From contig JAZNKS010000090.1 of assembly GCA_045578725.1 (NCBI GenBank), positions 1-22,432 on the forward strand: a stretch of 22,432 nt of DNA, given 5' to 3'. The notes under the pieces are model-generated. The model was not told the DNA's origin and did no database searches. It was given only the letters and a program-made list of their open reading frames with translations. Positions within the stretch are counted from its first letter, which is position 1; every line of letters begins with the position of its first letter. The stretch comes from Flemingiibacterium sp045578725 (GTDB lineage Bacteria > Bacillota > Clostridia > Oscillospirales > CAG-272). Positions 1 to 6,941 of the stretch are shown in pieces. A program made the position numbers and the translations under genes.

Positions 1-29
1 TACGCACCGTTTGTGCGCTTCTCCGCCAG

Positions 30-64
30 AAAAAAGCCAAGTCGAAATTCGACTTGGCTTTTTT
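30..64. terminator. Bidirectional rho-independent terminator
   Basis: A perfect 17-bp inverted repeat has arms at 30-46 and 48-64. It has A-run and T-run ends, GC in the middle, and a single base at the centre. The T-run on one strand and the A-run on the other allow termination in both directions. It probably ends an upstream gene outside the window, because the first 29 bases show no recognisable coding feature. Confidence 0.85.
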
Positions 65-68
65 CAAC

Positions 69-246
69 GAAATTCGCCTTCGGCGAGTGAAATATGGCTT
101 CGCCAAGTGAAATAGCTCCGCTGTGAAATATTTGCTTCGCAAATGTGATGGGCGAATTTCATTTCACATCGACCGAAGGGAGATATTTCACAATTCACGA
201 AGAGAATTATTTCACATTCGCCGTAAGGCGAATATCTCACTTTCAC
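69..246. repeat. Array of small hairpins with GTGAAAT / ATTTCAC spacers
   Basis: Short stem-loops of different sequence are separated by a constant 7-base word. In the left half GTGAAAT occurs at 87-93, 107-113 and 123-129. It separates hairpins at 74-86, 95-105, 114-122 and 130-144, most with a TTC loop. In the right half the word is inverted: ATTTCAC at 161-167, 185-191 and 209-215, with a variant at 234-240. There it separates hairpins at 168-184 (mismatched), 192-208 and 216-233. A 10-bp inverted repeat (69-78 with 151-160) closes the left half. The halves thus face each other. Short reading frames across it are made of the repeat itself and are not genes. Similar spacer-plus-hairpin arrays are familiar from gut Clostridia genomes, but I know of no established function. 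Confidence 0.8.
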
Positions 247-274
247 TTAAACCCGATCGTTTCCTCTCTGCCTC

Positions 275-303
275 TTGCAATTTCGTCCGCCTTGTGCTAT
301 AAT
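275..303 (+). promoter_or_regulatory. Sigma-A promoter of the metallophosphoesterase operon
   Basis: A -35 box TTGCAA (275-280) and a -10 box TATAAT (298-303) are separated by exactly 17 bases. A TG one base upstream of the -10 gives an extended -10. The start codon follows 31 bases after the -10. The promoter lies just downstream of the hairpin array, so the array is probably not part of the leader. Confidence 0.85.
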
Positions 304-334
304 AGATGCAATCCATCAATCGAGGTGCTTTATT

Positions 335-1198
335 ATGTCCGAAAAACGCACACGCATCCTGATCCTGTCCGACATCCACTACTGCCGGGACGGCTGGTAC
401 GGAGTCACACAGGAAGAAAAACGAACCCGTCTGATTGCGGATCTGGAGCGGGAATACAAACGCGACCCCTACGATGTTCTCCTTCTGCTTGGCGATTATT
501 CGCTTGACCACTGGTTCTTCAGCACCAAGGGAACCTGGCTGGGGGAGGGAAGGAGCGATACCCGCATTTTTGTCGGCGACTGTCTTGCATCCATCGCCCC
601 CGAAGGATGTGAGGTTCGCATGATCGCCGGCAACCATGAGCAGTACGGCCATGAACGTTGGCAGGAGTTCACCGGCTTTAAGCGCCAGGATTATCTGCTC
701 TGCGGAGATGTCCTGTTCCTTTTACTTGACACATTCGGCGGCGATCTTGACCCGACAGAGCACAGCGACGGAACCTACACAGGCGCGGATATCGGTTACA
801 TCCGCGAAAAGATGGCCGAGTTTCCCGACAAGAAGGTTATTCTTTTGGCGCACTCCTTCGGCATGGTCAAGGAGAGCGATGAATTCAAGCAGCTTCTGGC
901 CTCGGAGGAACGGATTCTCTGCCTTTTCTGCGGCCACAATCATACCTCCAGAATCAATACAACCGGCGAGGATGCCGGAAACAAGCCGCTGATCTATACC
1001 GGTAACTATTCCTATTCGGGTGAGAAGAATTTCATCCGCTGTCTGCCCGGCTGGCGGGAGCTGATTCTCACCGACACGGGCCTTACTTCAAAATACTGCG
1101 TGCCTGCGCATACCTATAAAATGGGGGCGGTCACCTTCACAAACGAATACGCCGAGCAGGACGAAATCGGGATTTCCTTTGAAGAGGCGGACGCATGA
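335..1198 (+). CDS. Calcineurin-like metallophosphoesterase
   Basis: A 287-residue cytoplasmic protein of the calcineurin-like phosphoesterase superfamily. The metal-binding signature is complete and in order: DxH (D13, H15), GD (D54), GNHE (N100, H101), an isolated H173 and GHxH (H201, H203). These normally hold a two-metal centre that hydrolyses phosphomono- or diesters; the substrate cannot be told from sequence. I chose ATG 335 because GAGGTG sits 7 bases upstream; a longer TTG-initiated frame from 275 would start on the promoter itself. The gene is first in an operon and its stop overlaps the next start (ATGA at 1195). The function of the pairing with a permease and a lipoprotein is unknown. 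Confidence 0.9.
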   Translation: MSEKRTRILILSDIHYCRDGWYGVTQEEKRTRLIADLEREYKRDPYDVLLLLGDYSLDHWFFSTKGTWLGEGRSDTRIFVGDCLASIAPEGCEVRMIAGNHEQYGHERWQEFTGFKRQDYLLCGDVLFLLLDTFGGDLDPTEHSDGTYTGADIGYIREKMAEFPDKKVILLAHSFGMVKESDEFKQLLASEERILCLFCGHNHTSRINTTGEDAGNKPLIYTGNYSYSGEKNFIRCLPGWRELILTDTGLTSKYCVPAHTYKMGAVTFTNEYAEQDEIGISFEEADA

Positions 1199-1935
1199 GC
1201 CCGGAGCTGATTTGCCTGCTGTTTGTCGGAGCCGTCACGCTGGCGGCCAGCTATTTTCAGAGTGTAACGGGCTTTGGCTTCGGCATTCTGGCGATGATCT
1301 TCCTGCCATCGCTCCTGGCCTATTCCGAGGCCAATGTGCTGTCCTCGATTTTAAGCTCGCTGGTATCGCTTATTACCGTTCTGCCGATGTTTGGGCTTGT
1401 GAGCCGGAAGAATCTGATTTTCCCGCTTGTTGGAAATCTCATCACAAACTATCTGGCGGTCAATTTTCTCAAGGGGGCCGGAAATGACACGCTCAAGGCG
1501 ATGCTTGGCGGTGTTCTCGTTCTGCTCTCGATCTATTTCTTCTTCTTTTCCGAACGAATCCGGATCCGTGCCTCCTGGCGCTCCGGCCTGATCGCGGGCC
1601 TGATCTCCGGCCTGCTGTCCGGGCTGTTTGCCATCGGCGGCCCGCCGGTTGTCATCTATTATCTCCAGTCCGAGAAGGACACCGATCACTACATGGCGAC
1701 AATTTCCGCTTATTTTGTCCTCTCCGGCGTGATCACCGTGTCGATGAAGGCGGCGGCGGGATTTGTCACCGGGACCGTTCTGCTGGCGATTCTGTTCGGC
1801 CTTGCGGGAATGCTTGCCGGCTCGTTTATCGGAAAAAAGACCCGCAGCCGCCTCAATTCCGGCATCATGCGAAAGCTGGTCTATGCGGTCATGGCCTTCA
1901 GCGGCGTTGTCAATATGGTAACATCCATCGGATAA
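1195..1935 (+). CDS. TauE/SafE (sulfite exporter-like) membrane permease
   Basis: A 246-residue integral membrane protein with about eight hydrophobic segments. It carries the two internally similar halves of the TauE/SafE (formerly DUF81) family: a GFGFG motif near residues 26-30 in the first helix region and a GLFAIGGPPVVIY motif around 143-155 in the second. Family members are proposed anion exporters or importers (sulfite, sulfoacetate, other organic anions); the substrate here is not predictable. Length is typical. The start overlaps the upstream stop by four bases, so translation is probably coupled. The small peptide ORF starts 23 bases downstream. Confidence 0.85.
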   Translation: MSPELICLLFVGAVTLAASYFQSVTGFGFGILAMIFLPSLLAYSEANVLSSILSSLVSLITVLPMFGLVSRKNLIFPLVGNLITNYLAVNFLKGAGNDTLKAMLGGVLVLLSIYFFFFSERIRIRASWRSGLIAGLISGLLSGLFAIGGPPVVIYYLQSEKDTDHYMATISAYFVLSGVITVSMKAAAGFVTGTVLLAILFGLAGMLAGSFIGKKTRSRLNSGIMRKLVYAVMAFSGVVNMVTSIG

Positions 1936-1958
1936 ATTCCAGAGAAAGGATTCAAGCC

Positions 1959-2030
1959 ATGCACATTCTGCTGTTCATCCTGTTTCTCCCCATCGGCGTC
2001 CTCTTCAGCGCCGCCAAACGCTTCCAATGA
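1959..2030 (+). CDS. 23-residue hydrophobic peptide, translationally coupled
   Basis: A 23-codon ORF beginning with ATG 1959 and preceded by AGAAAGGA (1943-1950) at an 8-base spacing. The peptide is one hydrophobic stretch (MHILLFILFLPIG and onward) followed by a basic tail (AAKRFQ). This would fit a single membrane helix. Its TGA overlaps the ATG of the lipoprotein gene (ATGA at 2027-2030), and that downstream start has no ribosome site of its own. The peptide may be a functional small membrane protein, a translational-coupling leader, or both. I recognise no family. Evidence for translation is positional: ribosome site, spacing and overlap. Confidence 0.65.
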   Translation: MHILLFILFLPIGVLFSAAKRFQ

Positions 2031-2938
2031 GGGTTCGCGCGATCATCGGCCTTCTGCTGGCGGCGGGAATTCTATCCGGCTGTCTGCTTCGTGATGACGG
2101 TCCGCCGCCGGAAGCGCCTCCAGAAATTCCCGTCACCGACTCCGCACGTCCCGCATCCGGGCGGGAAATTAAGCCGGTCAATGACACGCCCATCGATCCG
2201 GGACGGCCCGGATTCGGTCTTGGCACCTGTTATTCGTTTGAGGGAAAGCAGACCGTTGCCCTCTTTTTTGCGGACGATGAGGAATCCGCATGGACCGGGC
2301 AGGAGATCGAAAGCTTCACCGATTCGATCCTTCTTCCGGCGTTGGAATTTCTGATGAGCGAGGCCGGACGGTGGGGAAGGGAGCTTTCCTTTGATGTCCG
2401 GCGGTACAGCTCCGCGCTGTCGCCGGAGCTGACGCTCCGCATCGAGGGCACGGCCGCGCGGACCGACAGCGATCTTGCCGACCGGCTGGCCGCCTGTTTT
2501 GATGCGGAATCGGCGATGGATTTCCATGCCGCGCTCTGCGGGGAATATGAGAGCCAATCCGTGATCTGGCTCCTCTGCTTTGACAAGCCCGGCACCAGCT
2601 TCACGCGGATGCAGTTTTCCGAGGGAATCGCCGATGCCGTGGAGCACACGGTTCTGTTCGCGGATTTCCCATCCCACCCGTCCGGAAGCTGGAAGGCATC
2701 CCGCCGGAGGGCCTGTACGGCGGCTCACGAGCTGCTTCATCTGTTCGGAGCCGAGGATTTCTACACGCACGATACGCGGAATCAGCTGGCCGCCGCGCAT
2801 TTCCCGGACGATATCATCTACCGCAACGCGGACAGCATCACGGAGCTTTCCGTCGGTCCGGTGAGCGCTTATCTTGTCGGCTGGACGGATAAGCGGCCCG
2901 CGCTTCTTGATGAGTCCGGCTGGAATCTGCAAAATTAA
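2027..2938 (+). CDS. Lipoprotein with metzincin-like zinc protease motif
   Basis: A 303-residue lipoprotein. The n-region is basic (MRVR), followed by a hydrophobic core and a clear lipobox LSGC with C19 as the lipidation site; the next 40 residues are proline-rich and probably a linker. HELLHLFGAED at 234-244 matches the extended metzincin zinc signature HExxHxxGxxD, with H234, E235, H238, G241 and D244. Downstream, FPDDIIYR (259-266) sits where a metzincin Met-turn could lie, but has Ile instead of Met. I infer a surface-anchored metalloprotease or an inactive relative; no specific family is recognised. Its start (ATG 2027) lacks a Shine-Dalgarno sequence and depends on the upstream peptide ORF. 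A GTG/ATG further in would remove the signal peptide. Confidence 0.8.
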   Translation: MRVRAIIGLLLAAGILSGCLLRDDGPPPEAPPEIPVTDSARPASGREIKPVNDTPIDPGRPGFGLGTCYSFEGKQTVALFFADDEESAWTGQEIESFTDSILLPALEFLMSEAGRWGRELSFDVRRYSSALSPELTLRIEGTAARTDSDLADRLAACFDAESAMDFHAALCGEYESQSVIWLLCFDKPGTSFTRMQFSEGIADAVEHTVLFADFPSHPSGSWKASRRRACTAAHELLHLFGAEDFYTHDTRNQLAAAHFPDDIIYRNADSITELSVGPVSAYLVGWTDKRPALLDESGWNLQN

Positions 2939-2969
2939 GAAAAAATTCAAATCTTTTTTTGAAAACCCC

Positions 2970-2998
2970 TTGCAATTCCCGATGATTTGTGATAGAAT
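2970..2998 (+). promoter_or_regulatory. secG promoter
   Basis: TTGCAA (2970-2975) and TAGAAT (2993-2998) are 17 bases apart, 34 bases before the secG ATG. An overlapping TATAAT at 2998-3003 would be too far from the -35. The 18 bases at 2961-2978, GAAAACCCCTTGCAATTC, are identical to the same region of the hpf promoter (13239-13256, minus strand). Confidence 0.75.
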
Positions 2999-3032
2999 AT
3001 AATGTAGTATGATTCCATGGAGGAGAAATATT

Positions 3033-3425
3033 ATGGAAATTTTCTTTGGCATTATTCTTTTAGTTGCAGCCATCTTCCTGATTGTCGCAGTTCTGATGCA
3101 GAACGGTAAGTCCCACAATCTGTCCGGTGCCATCGCCGCCGTTGCGGAAACCTTCTTCGGCAAGTCCAAGGGCGGCACCATTGACAAGATGCTCAACAAG
3201 CTGACCACCATCGTTGCCATCGTATTCTGTGTTCTCGTCGTTATTATGTACGTTGCACAGGATGACACCGATTTCGACAGCATCATCAATTCGCTGGATA
3301 CCGGCAATGTGTCCGACACCGCTGATACGGCTGATACCGCTGATACCGCTGATACGGCCGACACCACCGATGCTGCCCAGGGCGATTCCGCCCAGGGCGA
3401 TTCTGCCGAAGGCGACGCCGAATAA
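3033..3425 (+). CDS. secG: SecG, preprotein translocase subunit, with acidic repeat tail
   Basis: A 130-residue protein. SecG is the small accessory subunit of the SecYEG channel and assists SecA-driven export. Residues 1-22 and about 53-72 are the two transmembrane helices. Between them lies the family loop, including LMQNGKSHNLSGA and FFGKSKGG, and then DKMLNKLTTI. ATG 3033 is chosen because GGAGGAG (3019-3025) lies 7 bases upstream; the frame also opens at 3009, which would start too close to the -10. Ordinary SecG is about 75-80 residues. This one has an extra C-terminal tail of roughly 50 residues, acidic and low in complexity, built from DTA triplets and then GDSAQ-type units. The pairing with rnr is common in Firmicutes. 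Confidence 0.92.
   Translation: MEIFFGIILLVAAIFLIVAVLMQNGKSHNLSGAIAAVAETFFGKSKGGTIDKMLNKLTTIVAIVFCVLVVIMYVAQDDTDFDSIINSLDTGNVSDTADTADTADTADTADTTDAAQGDSAQGDSAEGDAE
3315..3368 (+). repeat. 9-bp in-frame tandem repeat in secG
   Basis: About six 9-bp units (GACACCGCT and variants such as GATACGGCT) encode Asp-Thr-Ala over and over. They are followed at about 3370-3410 by two to three copies of a 15-bp unit encoding AQGDS. Because both unit lengths are multiples of three, slippage would change tail length without shifting the frame. Confidence 0.85.
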
Positions 3426-3441
3426 TTCCAACCACAGACAA

Positions 3442-3528
3442 ATGCCGCTTTTATACGCGCCTGCGCATGATGCGCACCGGATCGGTTAAACTGAAACCGT
3501 GGCCGTATGAAGCGGCATCGTTTTGTTT
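3442..3528 (+). ncRNA. Branched terminator-like RNA between secG and rnr
   Basis: The outer stem pairs 3442-3450 (ATGCCGCTT) with 3510-3518 (AAGCGGCAT). After a small bulge it continues as 3453-3457 with 3504-3508, and possibly 3459-3461 with 3501-3503. Inside are two further hairpins: TGCGCA 3462-3467 with 3471-3476, and CGGTT 3483-3487 with AACCG 3495-3499. Together they make a three-way junction. A T-rich stretch (3519-3528) follows directly, and the rnr ribosome site begins about five bases later. This could be a plain secG terminator or an attenuator/processing element controlling rnr. It does not match a riboswitch class that I recognise. Confidence 0.55.
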
Positions 3529-3543
3529 ACAGAAAGGATGTAT

Positions 3544-5772
3544 ATGAATCCACAGACCGAAGCACTCCGCGGCGAAATCCTTTCGCTGATGGAGAGCGAG
3601 CTTTATATTCCCCTCACCATGCGCGATATGACCGCGATGCTGGCACTGGAGGCTTCCCGGTACGATGCTTTTGCCGCCGCCGTTGAGCTTCTGATCCGCG
3701 AGGGACGGATTTCGCGCACAAAGCATGACAAGCTGATTCTGACCGGGAGTCTTGGGCTGATTACCGCCATCTTTCGCGGTACCACCCGTGGCTACGGCTT
3801 TGCCGAGGCAGAGGGAAGCGAGGATATCTTCATTCCCGCCGACAAGACCGGCGGCGCCATGCACGGCGACCGGGTGCAGGTAAAACCCGCGAAGGCCAAA
3901 ACCCCGCCAGACGATCGCATATCCGGCGAGGTCACGGCGGTTTTAGAGCGTGCAATCACCGAGGTGACCGGTATTCTGACGGCCCATGAAGCCGCTCCGC
4001 AGAAGATCAGCAGCCGCGTATCGGGCAAGAAGAAGGCCCTGCGTGCCTCCGTATCCCGCAAGGCGAAGAAGCTGCTTGTCACACCCGACGATCCGAAGCT
4101 TCATTTCAAGGTGCAGATTCCGCCCTCGATGCACAACGGCGCAAAGAACGGCGACAAGGTGCTCGTTCGGCTGACCGCCTATCCAACAAAAGGCGATGGG
4201 CTGGCATCCGGCCGCGTTCTGCGTGTCTTCGGCCCCGCTGACTCGCCCGAATCCTGCCGCGCCGCGATTCTGCACAGCCACGGCATCCGCACGTCCTTTC
4301 CGGCTGAAGTCATCGAAAACGCCAAAGAGGCCGCATCGGCTCCGATCACGCCCGAAGGACGGCTGGATCTTCGGGATCGGGTGATTTTCACGATCGACGG
4401 CGCCGATGCCAAGGATTTTGACGATGCGATCTCCATTGAAAAGCGGGAGGGCGGCTGGATCCTCGGCGTTCACATCGCCGATGTCAGCGAGTATGTCCGT
4501 CCTGAAAGCGCACTCGATGACGAGGCCCGCCAAAGAGGCACCTCGCTCTATTTTGCCGATCGGGTGATCCCGATGCTTCCTCCCGCCTTATCAAACGGGG
4601 TATGCTCGCTGAACCGCGACACCGACAAATACACGCTTTCCGCGCTGATTTCCGTGGATCAAAAGGGAAGAATCGAGGAGATCACGCTTGCCGAGGCGAT
4701 CATCTCCTCCTCGGCCCGCGGCATCTATTCCGAGGTCAACGATCTGATCGAAAAGAGGGAGAATTCCGAATTTTACAGCAAATACGAATTTCTCTTTCCG
4801 GAGCTGCTTGATGAATTCCTCACACTTTATCGGGTGCTGGAGGACAAGTCCGCACGGCGCGGCGCATTGGATCTGGAAACGATGGAGGCCGGCTTCGTGC
4901 TGGATGAGGCCGGCTATCCGGTGGAGGTTGTTCTGCGGGAGCGGGGAACCGCCGAAAAGATGATCGAACAGTTCATGCTCCTTGCCAACGAGGCGGTGGC
5001 CTCCTGGCTCCGGGACGCCTCGATGCCCTGCGTTTATCGGGTGCATGAGGAGCCGAGTGAGGAAAAGCGGACGGTCTTCTCGATGTTTGCCTCCAATCTG
5101 GGGCTGAATATCGCTCCGCTCCGGGTACGCAGGCTCGTCGCCGGCTGTTACCGCACGGTACTGGCCGAGGCCCGCGAAAAGGGCATGGAAGCGATTCTGA
5201 CGCCCGTCATGCTCCGTTCGCTGATGAAGGCGAAATACACCGATATGCCGATGGAGCATTTCGGCCTCGGATGCCCGCTTTACTGCCATTTCACCTCGCC
5301 CATCCGCCGCTATCCGGATCTGGCCGTTCACCGGATCGTAAAGTCCGTCCTGCGCGGCGAGGCCATCGGGGATGCCGTCGATTCCATGGAGAAGGAAGCC
5401 GCCGCAGCCGCCGCCATCTCCAATGAATGCGAGCTCCGCGCGCTGAATGTGGAGCGGGACATGGAGGCGCTTTACAAGACCCTTTATCTGTCCGATCATG
5501 TGGGCGAGGTCTTTGATGCGATCATCAGCTCCGTCACGGGCTTTGGATTCTTTGCCGAGCTTGAAAACACCTGCGAGGGGCTGATTCCCATCGCGGTGCT
5601 GGACGGCTATTACAATTTCGATGAGAAATCCTGCTCACTGGTGCGCGAGGGCAAGGCGAGAAACGAGCGTGCCGACAGCCGGAGGATCTATCGGCTGGGG
5701 GATCCGATCCGTGTCGAAATCGTTTCCTGCGATCTCACCTCCCGCAAGGTGGAGATGCGGCCCGTTGACTGA
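3544..5772 (+). CDS. rnr: Ribonuclease R (3'-5' exoribonuclease)
   Basis: A 742-residue RNase II/R-family enzyme that degrades structured RNA from the 3' end. In order: an N-terminal winged-helix segment (about 1-66); cold-shock/OB domains to about 260; the RNB catalytic domain from about 272 to 600, with the metal-binding aspartates in IDGADAKDFDDAISI near residue 283-297 and HFTSPIRRYPDL later; and a C-terminal S1 RNA-binding domain from about 650. The Lys-rich tail of many RNase R proteins is lacking; it ends soon after S1. ATG 3544 fits AAAGGA at 3533-3538; ATG 3538 would overlap the ribosome site. No separate promoter is visible after secG, so rnr is probably read through from secG past the branched RNA. 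Its last 38 bases overlap the convergent gene at 5735-6256. Confidence 0.95.
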   Translation: MNPQTEALRGEILSLMESELYIPLTMRDMTAMLALEASRYDAFAAAVELLIREGRISRTKHDKLILTGSLGLITAIFRGTTRGYGFAEAEGSEDIFIPADKTGGAMHGDRVQVKPAKAKTPPDDRISGEVTAVLERAITEVTGILTAHEAAPQKISSRVSGKKKALRASVSRKAKKLLVTPDDPKLHFKVQIPPSMHNGAKNGDKVLVRLTAYPTKGDGLASGRVLRVFGPADSPESCRAAILHSHGIRTSFPAEVIENAKEAASAPITPEGRLDLRDRVIFTIDGADAKDFDDAISIEKREGGWILGVHIADVSEYVRPESALDDEARQRGTSLYFADRVIPMLPPALSNGVCSLNRDTDKYTLSALISVDQKGRIEEITLAEAIISSSARGIYSEVNDLIEKRENSEFYSKYEFLFPELLDEFLTLYRVLEDKSARRGALDLETMEAGFVLDEAGYPVEVVLRERGTAEKMIEQFMLLANEAVASWLRDASMPCVYRVHEEPSEEKRTVFSMFASNLGLNIAPLRVRRLVAGCYRTVLAEAREKGMEAILTPVMLRSLMKAKYTDMPMEHFGLGCPLYCHFTSPIRRYPDLAVHRIVKSVLRGEAIGDAVDSMEKEAAAAAAISNECELRALNVERDMEALYKTLYLSDHVGEVFDAIISSVTGFGFFAELENTCEGLIPIAVLDGYYNFDEKSCSLVREGKARNERADSRRIYRLGDPIRVEIVSCDLTSRKVEMRPVD

Positions 5773-6256
5773 CCAGCCGCGCAATGACAGCCCCGTGAAG
5801 GCTGGATGCTGACGGATAAGTGCCGAGCTTTGCGATGTCGCAAAGGGACGAAATCAGCGAAAACAAGCGTACACCATCCGACCGTGCCCGTTCTGCCGTC
5901 TGAAGGGAGAGCATCGCCCGGTCGGTTTCGCTTCCATCCGGGCTGATCCATTCGGCGAAGGCGGCCAGCAGAATCGTATCGCTGTCCTCGCATTCGATCC
6001 CGAGCCGGCGAAGGGTGATGGGATCGCAGTAATCCGGTTGCGGTAAGCCCTCGCACCGACGAAAGACATTGATTGCCTCTAAAAGCACCGTGTCGAGAAT
6101 CTCCGCCCGCGAGCCGTCCCAGAGCCCGATCCGTGTCAGCGCCGCGCCAAGCTCCGGACAAAGCGGAGAAGCCTCGCCCGGAAGAATCAGCCCCTCGGCG
6201 CCATGGCAGGGAAGCATCAGTACAAAAATCAGCAAAAGCATGGAAAGCCGTTTCAA
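5735..6256 (-). CDS. Secreted protein with possible peptidoglycan-binding domain
   Basis: A 173-residue protein with an N-terminal signal peptide (KRLS, then a hydrophobic run to about residue 18). I place the start at TTG 6256 because AAGGAGGT lies 7 bases upstream; the first ATG (6241) would be 22 bases from it. Residues about 35-85 follow the rhythm of a PG_binding_1 domain: Lx3LxxxGLW, then AINVFRRCEGL, then DPITLRRLG. The rest (about 90-160) loosely recalls a SleB/CwlJ-type cell-wall hydrolase, but the usual glutamate-containing core is not convincingly present. It might be a diverged or inactive SleB-like protein; this is inference. Its 3' end overlaps the rnr 3' end (38 bp, convergent). 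Confidence 0.65.
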   Translation of the reverse strand: MKRLSMLLLIFVLMLPCHGAEGLILPGEASPLCPELGAALTRIGLWDGSRAEILDTVLLEAINVFRRCEGLPQPDYCDPITLRRLGIECEDSDTILLAAFAEWISPDGSETDRAMLSLQTAERARSDGVRLFSLISSLCDIAKLGTYPSASSLHGAVIARLVSQRAASPPCGR

Positions 6257-6329
6257 AATCCCACCTCCTTATTGGATAGCATGAGCCGCAGGAGGCCGGC
6301 CGATACGATGAAAATCCTGCCCGTTCGGA

Positions 6330-6358
6330 TTGACAAAGGGGGCAATTCGTGGTATAAT
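6330..6358 (+). promoter_or_regulatory. Promoter of the DUF1934-holA run
   Basis: Full consensus TTGACA (6330-6335) and TATAAT (6353-6358) with a 17-base spacer and a TG extended -10. The predicted transcript starts near 6365, about 47 bases before the ATG. The leader contains the hairpin described at 6381-6414. Confidence 0.88.
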
Positions 6359-6380
6359 GAAAAGAAGAACGAAAAAGATC

Positions 6381-6414
6381 GGAGTGGGCCGCCTGGCGCG
6401 GCCGTACAGATATG
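6381..6414 (+). promoter_or_regulatory. Ribosome site separated from ATG by a GC hairpin
   Basis: The only Shine-Dalgarno-like sequence before ATG 6412 is GGAG at 6381-6384, 27 bases upstream, which is too far. Between them is a GC-only 6-bp stem (GGCCGC 6387-6392 with GCGGCC 6398-6403, 5-base loop). Folding it out leaves an effective distance of 10 bases. This is a prediction from spacing. Confidence 0.5.
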
Positions 6415-6939
6415 AAGCGTACACATAAAAAAGCGGCGATCCGTCTGACGAGCGTGCAGGCGGACATGATGAGTGAGCAGGCCGAGATGCAGACGGTGCT
6501 GGAGCAGATGGAAAAGGTTCTGGCCGGCGAGGAGGTCACGCCGATGAACGGCTGCGACGCGCCGGATTCCGTTGTCATCGAAACCGAGGGCCTGATCCGC
6601 CGCCGCGACGGCCGCATCGAGGTGGAATACTTCGAGCCGGATCAGGAAAATATGGGAAAAAGCTGCACGAAGATCTCCTTTGACGAGGCAGAGCCGGGCA
6701 TTGTCATGATGAGCCGGACGGGTGATACCGCCGCCGCGATGGTCTTCGAGGAGGGCAAGCGGAGCACCTGCCTCTACGATACGCCCCTGATGCGGCTGGA
6801 GATCGCCGTCGCCGCTGACAAGGTGGTCAACCGGATGGATGAAAACGGCGGCTCGATGGAGCTCTGGTACAATTTGGAGCACCGCGGCCAGCTCTTCTCC
6901 TACACCCAGCTGAAAATCGAAGTGAGCGTGGACCAGTGA
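6412..6939 (+). CDS. DUF1934 (YwiB-like) beta-barrel protein
   Basis: A 175-residue protein. The N-terminal 50 residues (basic start, then Gln/Glu/Met-rich) look like an added segment. From about residue 53 it follows the DUF1934/YwiB family: VVIETEGLIRRRDGRIEVEYFE, then GKSCTKISFDE, VMMSRTGDTAAAMVFEEG, LYDTPLMRLEIAV, and SMELWYNLEH near the end. This is a small lipocalin-like barrel found in Firmicutes, of unknown molecular role. It starts a transcription unit with its own consensus promoter; the start lacks a nearby ribosome site. Its TGA lies three bases before the chosen holA ATG, so they are probably co-translated. Confidence 0.8.
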   Translation: MKRTHKKAAIRLTSVQADMMSEQAEMQTVLEQMEKVLAGEEVTPMNGCDAPDSVVIETEGLIRRRDGRIEVEYFEPDQENMGKSCTKISFDEAEPGIVMMSRTGDTAAAMVFEEGKRSTCLYDTPLMRLEIAVAADKVVNRMDENGGSMELWYNLEHRGQLFSYTQLKIEVSVDQ

Positions 6940-6941
6940 GT

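Noticed and set aside
70..246. CRISPR array
   Set aside because: The constant element is only 7 bases and the intervening parts are palindromic; no cas genes.
64..507. Short frames across the hairpin array on both strands
   Set aside because: They are made of the repeat, have no ribosome sites and overlap the operon promoter and the phosphoesterase gene.
2944..2963. Terminator after the lipoprotein gene
   Set aside because: Only a 6-bp AT stem is visible next to a T-run, too weak to call.
2072..3367. 431-codon minus-strand frame
   Set aside because: Antisense shadow of the lipoprotein and secG; its repetitive VSA start mirrors the secG repeat.
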